Shown: piece by piece, positions 9,756 to 16,963 of the stretch
Layout of the letters: every line of letters starts with the position of its first letter
How positions within the stretch are numbered: position 1 is the stretch's first letter
Assembly (NCBI GenBank): GCA_031291645.1
Contig: JARLIQ010000053.1
Location: 56,128 to 120,127, forward strand
Direction of reading: 5' to 3'
From: Caulobacteraceae bacterium
GTDB taxonomy: Bacteria > Pseudomonadota > Alphaproteobacteria > Caulobacterales > Caulobacteraceae
DNA length: 64,000 bases
Notes under the pieces: generated by a model
What the model was told of the DNA's origin: nothing
The model's input: the letters and a program-made list of their open reading frames with translations, nothing else
Databases searched by the model: none
Position numbers and translations under genes: made by a program

Positions 9756-9773
9756 ATCATGGGGAGACGCGCT

Positions 9774-10028
9774 ATGCATGAACACGGTCTGATCGCCTGG
9801 CTGATCATCGGCGTCATCGCCGGATGGCTCGCCGGCACCTTCGTCAAGGGCGGCGGTTTCGGCCTGATCGGCGACATCATCGTCGGGATCATCGGCGCCT
9901 TCATCGGCGGTTGGCTCGCCGCCCGCCTGGGCGTCCACATCGGGACCGGCATCATCAGCTCGATCATCACCGCGACGATCGGGGCGGTGATCCTGATCGT
10001 CATCCTTCGGCTCGTCCGACGAGCCTAG
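9774..10028 (+). CDS. GlsB/YeaQ/YmgE family (transglycosylase-associated) stress membrane protein
   Basis: Small inner-membrane protein of a family often induced by stress; its biochemical role is not established. The 84-residue product is three glycine-rich helices (LIAWLIIGVIAGWLAG, IIVGIIGAFIGGWLAARLG and a C-terminal helix) ending in basic residues. An in-frame ATG at 9741 would add 11 residues. I prefer 9774 because GGGGA lies 8 bases before it and the longer form would start inside the upstream hairpin. It reads alone, divergent from the phosphatase. Confidence 0.88.
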   Translation: MHEHGLIAWLIIGVIAGWLAGTFVKGGGFGLIGDIIVGIIGAFIGGWLAARLGVHIGTGIISSIITATIGAVILIVILRLVRRA

Positions 10029-10086
10029 CCCCCTGGAACGGCGCCGCGATATTTCATCACACCATTGCCTCTGCTAGAGAGCGGCG

Positions 10087-10351
10087 ATGGAGAGATTGAT
10101 CGGCGTCGACTGGGGGACCAGCAATCTGCTGCAACGCGATCCTGCCGGGCGCCATCGCCACCGACATCAACAAGGATGACCTGAGCGATCCGGCCAAGCG
10201 GGCCTACATGGAGCGCCGCATCCCGCTGGGCCGGCAGGGCGCGCCCGAAGACTGCGCCGGCCCCATCGTCTTCCTGGCCTCGGACATGGCGCGCTACTGC
10301 ACGGGCTCGGCCCTGCTGGTGGACGGCGGCCTGTTCGTGAACCTGCAATAG
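10087..10351 (+). pseudogene. composite gene scar: dgoK-like 5' end joined to 3' end of a short-chain dehydrogenase
   Basis: Bases 10087 to about 10128 read MERLIGVDWGTSNL, the start of a 2-dehydro-3-deoxygalactonokinase (sugar-kinase fold, VDWGTS phosphate loop). From about 10127 a different frame reads CNAILPGAIATDI through LLVDGGLFVNLQ and stops at 10349-10351. That is the last third of a short-chain dehydrogenase, with the usual PG motif and the VDGG end. The two pieces are out of frame: translation from the ATG ends at 10179 after 30 residues. Neither fragment can be functional. The join lies within CTGCTGC (10126-10132), which looks like a microhomology deletion. lutA begins 12 bases after the dehydrogenase stop. 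Loss of the intervening genes is an inference. Confidence 0.85.
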
Positions 10352-10362
10352 GCGGCCCTGTC

Positions 10363-11109
10363 TTGCTCGTTTCGCTGTTCATCACCTGCTTCAACGACGC
10401 CCTGTTCCCGCAGACGGGGCAGGCGGTGGTCACCGTGCTGGAGCGGCTGGGCTGCGAGGTCGCCTTTCCCGAGGCCCAGTCCTGCTGTGGCCAGATGCAC
10501 AACAACTCCGGCTATCAGCAGGAAGCGGTCAGCCTGGTGCGCCGGTTCGTCGAGGTGTTCGAGGACGCCGAGGCGATCGTCGCGCCCGCGACCTCCTGCG
10601 TGGCCATGATCCGCGGCCAGTACCCGCGCTTGGCGCGCGCGGCGGGCGACGCCAAATTGGAACGGCGGGTCGCGGCCCTGGCGCCGCGGGTGTTCGAGTT
10701 CACCGAGTTCCTGACCGACAGGCTGGGGATCGAGGACGTCGGCGCCTACTACCCCCACCGCGTGACCTACCATTCCTCCTGCAATTCGCTGCGCGCGCTG
10801 GCGCTGGGCGACCGGCCGCTGCGGCTGTTGCGGGCGGTGCGCGGCCTGGAGCTGGTCGAGCTTGCGTGGGCCGAGGAATGCTGCGGCTTTGGCGGGACCT
10901 TCGCGGTCAAGAACGCCGAGACATCGACCGCCATGCTGGCCGACAAGCTGCGCCATGTGCTGGACACCGGCGCCGAGGTCTGCACGGCCGGCGACAACTC
11001 CTGCCTGATGCACATCGGCGGCGGGCTTTCGCGCCAGCGCACCGGCGTGCGCGCCGTCCACCTGGCCGAGATCCTGGCCTGCACCGAACAGACGGCGCCC
11101 GCGTCATGA
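10363..11109 (+). CDS. lutA: L-lactate utilisation protein LutA/LldE (cysteine-rich Fe-S oxidoreductase)
   Basis: One of three subunits of the LutABC L-lactate dehydrogenase, an iron-sulfur complex that oxidises L-lactate to pyruvate. The 248-residue protein has two CCG-type cysteine-rich repeats: SCCGQMH near residue 45 and ECCGFGG near residue 172. These are the LutA/GlpC-like signatures. No ATG is available near the N-terminus, so the TTG at 10363 (LLVSLFITC) is the likely start, without a strong ribosome site. It overlaps lutB by 4 bases. It now sits directly behind the deletion scar. Confidence 0.92.
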   Translation: MLVSLFITCFNDALFPQTGQAVVTVLERLGCEVAFPEAQSCCGQMHNNSGYQQEAVSLVRRFVEVFEDAEAIVAPATSCVAMIRGQYPRLARAAGDAKLERRVAALAPRVFEFTEFLTDRLGIEDVGAYYPHRVTYHSSCNSLRALALGDRPLRLLRAVRGLELVELAWAEECCGFGGTFAVKNAETSTAMLADKLRHVLDTGAEVCTAGDNSCLMHIGGGLSRQRTGVRAVHLAEILACTEQTAPAS

Positions 11110-12521
11110 CCGCCGAGACCTTCCCCCAGCGCGCGCACCGCTCGCTGCGCGACAGCCAGCTTCGCCGCAACCTGGCCAAGGCGACCTCGACCATCCGGAC
11201 CAAGACCGCCAAGGTTTCGGCCGAACTGCCGGACTGGGAGGCGCTGCGCGACGCCGGCCAGGCGATCAAGCGGGAGACCCTGGCCGAACTGGACCGCCAC
11301 CTGGTCGCGCTGGAGGAGAGCGTCACCCGGGCGGGCGGCGTGGTGCACTGGGCCGCCGACGCCGCGGAGGCGCGGCGGATCATCGTGGGCCTGGCCAAGG
11401 CCCACGGCGCCGAGCAGGTGATCAAGATCAAGTCGATGACCACCGACGAGGTCGAGCTCAACCCGGCGCTGGAGGCGGCCGGTATCCGCCCCTTCGAGAC
11501 CGACCTCGCGGACATGATCGTGCAGATGGCGCACGAGAAGCCCAGCCATCTCCTGGTGCCGGCGATCCACAAGAACCGCTCGGAAATCGGCGCCCTGTTC
11601 CGCGACCAGATGGATCGGCCGGACCTGTCCGACCAGCCGGGTGACCTGACCAGGGCCGCCCGCGCCTATCTGCGCGACAAGTTCATCGAGACCCCGGTCG
11701 CCATCTCCGGCGCCAACTTCGCCGTCGCTGAGACCGGCTCGGTGGTGGTGGTCGAGAGCGAGGGCAACGGGCGCATGTGCCTGACCCTGCCCAAGGTGCT
11801 CATCTCGATCATGGGCATCGAGAAGGTGCTGCCGGAATGGGAGCACCTGGAGGTCTTTCTGCAGTTGCTGCCGCGCGCCTCGACCGGCGAGCGGATGAAC
11901 CCCTACACCTCGATTTGGACCGGAACGCAGGCCGGCGAACGGCGCGCCGGCGACGGACCCGGCGAATTCCACCTCGTGCTGCTGGACAACGGCCGCTCGA
12001 AGATCCTGGCCGACGAGGCGGCGCGCGCCACCCTGCACTGCATCCGTTGCTCGCGCTGCCTCAACGTCTGTCCGGTCTATCAGCGGGCCGGCGGCCACGC
12101 CTACGACAGCATGTACCAGGGACCGATCGGGGCGATCCTGACACCGCAGCTCAAGGGCCTGGACGCGGCCGGCTCCCTGCCCTTCGCCTCAAGCCTGTGC
12201 GGCGCATGCCAGGAGGTCTGCCCGGTCCGCATTCCGATCCCCGACATCCTGGTGCATCTGCGCGGCCGGGTCGTCCGCGAGGGCCACGCCGGGCTCGGCG
12301 AAGGCCTGGCGATGAAGGCGGCCGGGACCTTGTTCGACCATCCGGCCCTGATGGCGCTCGCCCTGTCCATGGGCCGGGCCGCACAGGCGCCCCTGGCCCG
12401 CGACGGGCGGATCGAGCGCCTGCCGCCGCCGCTGGACGGCTGGAGCCTCGGACGCGATTTCCCCGCCCTGCCCAAGGAAAGCTTCCGCGCCTGGTGGAAG
12501 CGGCGGAAGGCCTCCCGATGA
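11106..12521 (+). CDS. lutB: L-lactate utilisation protein LutB (4Fe-4S ferredoxin-like)
   Basis: Iron-sulfur subunit of LutABC. The 471-residue protein has an N-terminal LUD domain and a C-terminal pair of 4Fe-4S clusters (CIRCSRCLNVCP at about residues 309-320 and CGACQEVCP further on). A LutB C-terminal tail follows. It is coupled by 4-base overlaps to both lutA and lutC, so the three subunits are made together. Length and motifs are normal. Confidence 0.95.
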   Translation: MTAETFPQRAHRSLRDSQLRRNLAKATSTIRTKTAKVSAELPDWEALRDAGQAIKRETLAELDRHLVALEESVTRAGGVVHWAADAAEARRIIVGLAKAHGAEQVIKIKSMTTDEVELNPALEAAGIRPFETDLADMIVQMAHEKPSHLLVPAIHKNRSEIGALFRDQMDRPDLSDQPGDLTRAARAYLRDKFIETPVAISGANFAVAETGSVVVVESEGNGRMCLTLPKVLISIMGIEKVLPEWEHLEVFLQLLPRASTGERMNPYTSIWTGTQAGERRAGDGPGEFHLVLLDNGRSKILADEAARATLHCIRCSRCLNVCPVYQRAGGHAYDSMYQGPIGAILTPQLKGLDAAGSLPFASSLCGACQEVCPVRIPIPDILVHLRGRVVREGHAGLGEGLAMKAAGTLFDHPALMALALSMGRAAQAPLARDGRIERLPPPLDGWSLGRDFPALPKESFRAWWKRRKASR

Positions 12522-13150
12522 GCGACCGCGAAGCCGTACTGGCCGCCGTGCGCGCCGCCCTGGGCGCTGCGCCCGCGCCATCGCCCGCCCAGAGCGCCTA
12601 CCGCCGGAAGGGCGAGATGGACGCGGCGGCGGCGCAGGCCCGCTTCCTCGAGCGGCTGGCCGACTACGACGTCCACGTGGAGGTGCTGGACGACGTCCAG
12701 GCCATCGCGCCCACGGTCGCGCGCCGCATGGCCGAGCGGGAGACCGTCACCCTGGCGATCCCGGCCGACCTGCCGCGCGCCTGGATTCCCGAGAACGCCC
12801 GGGTGCTGGCGGACGACGCCCTGCCCTATCCGGCGCTCGACACCCGCCCCAGCGTCCTGACCGGCTGCGCGCTCGCCATCGCCGAGACCGGCACGGTGGT
12901 GCTCGACGCCGGCGCGGCCCAGGGCCGGCGGGCGCTGACCCTGCTGCCGGACCATCACCTGTGCGTCGTCTTCGCGCGCCAGGTCGTCGAGACCGTGCCC
13001 GAAGCCCTGCAGAACCTGAAGGCCGCGGTCGACGCCGGCCGGCCGCTGACCTTCTTCTCCGGCCCCTCGGCCACGGCGGATATCGAGTTCGACCGGGTCG
13101 TCGGCGTCCACGGCCCGCGCGCGCTGGACATCCTCCTGGTCCGCGACTGA
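12518..13150 (+). CDS. lutC: L-lactate utilisation protein LutC (LUD domain)
   Basis: Third LutABC subunit, a LUD-domain protein. The 210-residue product contains the conserved segment CALAIAETGTVVLDAG and the C-terminal PSATADIE motif shared by LutC proteins. It starts with an ATG overlapping the lutB stop. No lactate permease or lutR-type regulator is visible in the window, so lactate may be generated inside the cell or imported by a distant transporter. Confidence 0.92.
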   Translation: MSDREAVLAAVRAALGAAPAPSPAQSAYRRKGEMDAAAAQARFLERLADYDVHVEVLDDVQAIAPTVARRMAERETVTLAIPADLPRAWIPENARVLADDALPYPALDTRPSVLTGCALAIAETGTVVLDAGAAQGRRALTLLPDHHLCVVFARQVVETVPEALQNLKAAVDAGRPLTFFSGPSATADIEFDRVVGVHGPRALDILLVRD

Positions 13151-13245
13151 AGCCGCGAAAGCCTCTCGGCGTTGACGCAGATCATGTCGGCCGCTCGCCG
13201 GGCGATGAAAATTCGTCTTCGCGAGCAGAGACCGGAGACGCCGTC

Positions 13246-13893
13246 ATGGACGACAAGACGCTGCGCCAGCATGTGATTGACGAACTCGACTGGGAGCCGA
13301 CCGTCGACGCGGCCAACATCGGCGTGGCCGCCAACAACGGGGTCGTCACCCTGACCGGCCATGTGTCGAGCTACGCCCAGCTGATCGCGGCCGAGGCGGC
13401 GGTCAAGCGGGTCAAGGGCGTGCAGGCCATCGCCCAGGAGATCGAGGTCCGCTTCACCGGCGCCGCCGCGCACAGCGACGAGGACATCGCCAGCCGCGCG
13501 GTCCTCTTGATGAAATGGAGCGCCGAGATCCCCAAGGACGCCATCCAGGTCAAGGTGTCCAAGGGCTGGATCAGCCTGACCGGCGATGTGGAATGGCAAT
13601 ACCAGCGCCAAGCCGCCGAGGACGCGGTGCGCAGCCTGGTGGGCGTGAAGGGGGTCAGCAACCTGATCACCGTCAGGCCGCGCGTGGCCGCCGCCGACGT
13701 GGCGCGCGGCATCCAGCAGGCCCTGGACCGCGACGCACGGCTGGAGGCTCAGGCGATCAAGGTCACTGTCGAGGACGGCAAGGTCCGCCTCGAGGGGCGC
13801 GTGCACAGCTGGTACGAGCGCGAGGCAGCCGAACGCGCCGCCTGGGCCGCGCCGGGCGTCGATGCGGTCGAGGATCACCTGGTCATCGGCTGA
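13246..13893 (+). CDS. triple-BON-domain protein
   Basis: Protein made of three consecutive BON domains at about residues 3-70, 78-146 and 148-214, each with the GxVxLxG strand pair (VVTLTGHV, WISLTGDV, KVRLEGRV). BON domains are found in OsmY-like stress proteins and may bind membranes or ligands. This 215-residue version has no recognisable signal peptide, so it may be cytoplasmic, unlike OsmY. GGAG lies 8 bases before the ATG. It reads alone, after lutC with a 95-base gap. Confidence 0.88.
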   Translation: MDDKTLRQHVIDELDWEPTVDAANIGVAANNGVVTLTGHVSSYAQLIAAEAAVKRVKGVQAIAQEIEVRFTGAAAHSDEDIASRAVLLMKWSAEIPKDAIQVKVSKGWISLTGDVEWQYQRQAAEDAVRSLVGVKGVSNLITVRPRVAAADVARGIQQALDRDARLEAQAIKVTVEDGKVRLEGRVHSWYEREAAERAAWAAPGVDAVEDHLVIG

Positions 13894-13902
13894 ACGCCGG
13901 CC

Positions 13903-15189
13903 TCACGCCTCGAAAGCCCTCCCGAAGGCCTCCGCCGCCGCGATCACCTTGCGGTCGGAAAAGCGCGGGCCCGTGACGGTCAACCCGACCGGCAGGCCGT
14001 TCGGCCCCTTGAAGGCCGGCACGTTGACCGTCGGGACGTGCAGCAGGGTCCAGAGGCCGTTGAACACCAGGTCGCCCACGTCGCCCAGCCCCTCCGGCGC
14101 CTCGCCCACTGCGCTTGGGGCCAGGATCGCGTCGAACCCGCCGGCCAGGGCGTCGAACGCCGGGCGGCAGCGGGCGGCGGTGTCGTAGGCGCGTAGCAGG
14201 CCGGCGCGGTCGTAGCCGAAGGCGTTGTCCACCTGGGCCTTGAGGCTGGCTTCCAGCTCGCCGGGGTGGGCCCGGTCGTCGGCCAGGAAGGCGATGCGCG
14301 CTTCGGCCCGCATGATCAGGAGCTGCATCTCCGCCAACGCGTCGAACTCGGGCGGCAGATCGAGCTCGACCACCTCCGCGCCGGCCCGCCGCAGGGCCTC
14401 GGCCCCTGCCTCCAACGCCTGGCGCGTCTCGGGCGCCGCCCGGTCCCACACCGGCGTGCGGCAGACGGCGACACGGGCGCCGTTCAGCGCGAGCGGCCCG
14501 GCCGCGCCCGGCTCCGGGTCATAGGCGTCGTAGATCAGGCCCAGGTCGGCGGCCGAGCGGGCGAACCAGCCTATGGTGTCCAGGGTCACGGCGTTGAATT
14601 TGGCGCCCTCGCGGCTGACCACGCCCCAGGTCGGCTTGATCGCCCAGACGCCGCAGAACGACGCCGGCCGGATCACCGACCCGCCGGTCTGGGTGCCCAG
14701 GGTCACCGGCACATGGAAGTCGGCGACCGCCGCCGCCGAGCCGCTGGACGAGCCGCCCGGCGTGCGCTCCAGGTCGCGTGGATTGCGGGTCAGGGCGCGC
14801 CGGCCGCTGGCCGCGAACTCCACCGTGTCGGTCTTGCCGAAGATCACGGCGCCCGCCGAGCGCAGCAGGCTGACGCACGCCGCATCGATCGTGGGCCGCG
14901 CGGTGCGATAGAGCGGCGAATTGTGCCGGGTCGGCATGTCCTCGGTCTGGATGACGTCCTTGATCCCGACGGGCAGGCCGTGCAGCGGGCCGCCGGGTCC
15001 CGCCCGGTCGAGTTCGCGGGCCTGGGCGAGCACCAGGTCCGGATCGACGAAGGTCCAGGCGCGGACCTCGCCGTCGCGGGCGGCTAGCCGATCGAGGCAG
15101 GCGCGAGCCAGGCGCTCGGCGGACAGCTCGCCCGAGCGGATACGGGTGACGGCCTCGGCGGCGGTCAGTTCGGCAAGATCGGCGGTCAC
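13903..15189 (-). CDS. amidase signature family hydrolase
   Basis: Cytoplasmic amide hydrolase of unknown substrate. The 428-residue protein has the Ser-cisSer-Lys triad of the amidase signature family: Lys in FGKTD, cis-Ser in GGSSSGSA and the nucleophile in GTQTGGS. It starts at a GTG whose GTGA overlaps the stop of the LysR gene, so it is translated with that gene. The operon order racemase-LysR-amidase suggests a substrate such as an N-acyl or amide derivative of an amino acid. That link is inference. Confidence 0.9.
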   Translation of the reverse strand: MTADLAELTAAEAVTRIRSGELSAERLARACLDRLAARDGEVRAWTFVDPDLVLAQARELDRAGPGGPLHGLPVGIKDVIQTEDMPTRHNSPLYRTARPTIDAACVSLLRSAGAVIFGKTDTVEFAASGRRALTRNPRDLERTPGGSSSGSAAAVADFHVPVTLGTQTGGSVIRPASFCGVWAIKPTWGVVSREGAKFNAVTLDTIGWFARSAADLGLIYDAYDPEPGAAGPLALNGARVAVCRTPVWDRAAPETRQALEAGAEALRRAGAEVVELDLPPEFDALAEMQLLIMRAEARIAFLADDRAHPGELEASLKAQVDNAFGYDRAGLLRAYDTAARCRPAFDALAGGFDAILAPSAVGEAPEGLGDVGDLVFNGLWTLLHVPTVNVPAFKGPNGLPVGLTVTGPRFSDRKVIAAAEAFGRAFEA

Positions 15190-16109
15190 GAAGGCTCCTG
15201 GCCGGACGGGCTGGCGCTGGTTTCGACGAGACGCCGCCAGAGGCGCTGGGCGGCGGCGCGCCTCATGGTCCGGTCCCGATAGGCGACGATGGACATCGAC
15301 AGCGACCAGCGCTCGTCGCCGAGCGCCACGAGCGCGCCCGGCTCCGCCGCCTCGGCCGTGCAGTCGGGCAGCCACGCGACGCCCAGGCCGGCGACCGCCA
15401 TGGCGCGCAGCACGTCGGCCATGTCGCTCTCCAGCACCGGCGCCCCGTGCAGCGGGACCGGCGCGGCCTCCAGCACCTGCTCGACCATCCGGCCGAGATA
15501 GGCGCCGGGCGAATACATCAGGAGCGGAATCGGATGGCGCGCCGTCCCGGTCCAGGCGCCTGGCGCCCGCGCGATCAGCGCCGGCGCCGCGTAAGGCCGC
15601 AGCCGCTCGCGCCCGATGACCAGGCGCTCGTACTGCTCGGCCGAGAGCTGCACCGGCTGCTGCGGATTGTGAAAGCAGATCAGAAGGTCGACCCCGCCCG
15701 CGACCAGGGCGGTGACCATGTCGTGCACATTGCCGGTGGTGATGGCGTAGCGGATCGGGCCGGCCGCGGCCCACTCGGCGCTCCAGCCGGCGAGCCGGCC
15801 GGTGGCGAGGGCGTGCGGCAGGGCGATACGAACCTGGTCTCGCGCCGGGCCGGCCTCGCCCGACAACTCGGTGCGCGCCTCGGACATCTGGCTGAGGATA
15901 TCGACGGCGCGGTCGCGGAAGCGCTCGCCCTCGGCGGTCAGGCGCGTGGGGAAGACGCTACGGTCGATCAGCGTCACCCCTAGCCAGGCCTCCAGAGCCA
16001 TGATCCGTCGGCTGAAGGCGGCCTGGGAGGCGTTTCGGCTCTCGGCCGCGCGGGTGAAGTTGCCGGTCTCCGCGACGGTCAGGAAATCCTGCAGCCAGCC
16101 GATGTTCAT
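15186..16109 (-). CDS. LysR-family transcriptional regulator
   Basis: DNA-binding regulator of 307 residues. It has an N-terminal winged helix-turn-helix (FLTVAETGNFTRAAES, then SQAAFSRRI) and a C-terminal substrate-binding domain. It sits in the middle of an operon, with 4-base overlaps to the racemase upstream and the amidase downstream. This is unusual for LysR proteins, which are normally divergent from their targets. It probably regulates its own operon from the palindrome at 16863-16877. Confidence 0.93.
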   Translation of the reverse strand: MNIGWLQDFLTVAETGNFTRAAESRNASQAAFSRRIMALEAWLGVTLIDRSVFPTRLTAEGERFRDRAVDILSQMSEARTELSGEAGPARDQVRIALPHALATGRLAGWSAEWAAAGPIRYAITTGNVHDMVTALVAGGVDLLICFHNPQQPVQLSAEQYERLVIGRERLRPYAAPALIARAPGAWTGTARHPIPLLMYSPGAYLGRMVEQVLEAAPVPLHGAPVLESDMADVLRAMAVAGLGVAWLPDCTAEAAEPGALVALGDERWSLSMSIVAYRDRTMRRAAAQRLWRRLVETSASPSGQEPS

Positions 16110-16810
16110 ACGGGAACAGGGTCCGGCCGGGCGCGGGACGCGGCGACGCAGGCTTCGGCCAGGGCCAGGGTCGCATCGACACAGTAGCCGCCGAGTGAGC
16201 CGCCCGCCATCGCCAGCGGCAGTTCAGTGCAGGCCAGGAGCAGGCTGCGCGCGCCGCCCGCCAGGAGCCGCCGTGCGGCGCTTTCCGCCTCGGCGCGGCC
16301 GGGTCGGCCGGCCTTCACCGCGGCGATGGCCGCGTCGATCGCGGCCTGGGCCTCTTCATCCGGCAGGACCAGCGCGCCGAGACGCGCCTGGTAGAGCCCC
16401 GAGGCCAGGGTTCCGCGCGTCGCCATCAGCCCGACGGGCGCGCCGCGCCGTCCGGCCAGCTTGGCCGCCGCGGCCTCGGCGATATGCAGGATCGGCCGCT
16501 CGCAGACCCGCGAGAGCCGCGCATGCCAGTGGTGGGCGGTGTTGCAAGGGATGGCGAGCACCTCGGCGCCGGCCTGCTCAAGCACCTTCAGCCCCTCCAG
16601 CATCGGCCGGAACGGCCCATCGCCGCCCGCCAGTATCGCCTCGCTGCGATCAGGGATCTGCGGCACGTTGCGCACGATCACCGGCACGTGGTCCTGGTCG
16701 CGCACGGCGGGGGTGGCGGCGATGATCTTGGCCAGGAAGTCCACGGTCGCGGCCGGCCCCATACCGCCGAGGACACCGATGGTACGCTGGCGCTGAACGG
16801 GCTCGGACAT
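16106..16810 (-). CDS. aspartate/glutamate racemase family protein
   Basis: Cofactor-independent amino-acid racemase or related isomerase. The 234-residue protein has the N-terminal GVLGGMGPAAT motif and both catalytic cysteines, in IPCNTAHHW and LACTELPL. It therefore looks like an active aspartate racemase-type enzyme rather than a maleate isomerase. It is the first gene of the racemase-LysR-amidase operon. The substrate is not determined by sequence. Confidence 0.9.
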   Translation of the reverse strand: MSEPVQRQRTIGVLGGMGPAATVDFLAKIIAATPAVRDQDHVPVIVRNVPQIPDRSEAILAGGDGPFRPMLEGLKVLEQAGAEVLAIPCNTAHHWHARLSRVCERPILHIAEAAAAKLAGRRGAPVGLMATRGTLASGLYQARLGALVLPDEEAQAAIDAAIAAVKAGRPGRAEAESAARRLLAGGARSLLLACTELPLAMAGGSLGGYCVDATLALAEACVAASRARPDPVPV

Positions 16811-16862
16811 CCCCGAAACCTAGGCCGGACCGGCGCCGAATGGCCAATGCCGAAATCACATC

Positions 16863-16877
16863 ATGCAAATTTTGCAT
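16863..16877. promoter_or_regulatory. candidate LysR-type operator
   Basis: ATGCAAA-T-TTTGCAT is a perfect 7-bp inverted repeat around one base and fits the LysR T-N11-A rule (T16864, A16876). It lies 53 bases before the racemase ATG on the minus strand and 87 before the phosphoesterase GTG on the plus strand. The LysR gene is in the racemase operon. AT-rich sequence in this GC-rich window makes it stand out. Confidence 0.6.
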
Positions 16878-16963
16878 CACGGCTGACGCTGCCGGCTCGT
16901 GCGGCGCCATTCGACTGTCGTCGAACATCCCCATACAGATGGCTGGACAGGGGAGGACTCGGC

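Noticed and set aside
16905..16940. Possible PHO box before the phosphoesterase
   Set aside because: Only a single CTGTCGT-like half is present; the tandem 7-mers with 4-base spacing are not seen.
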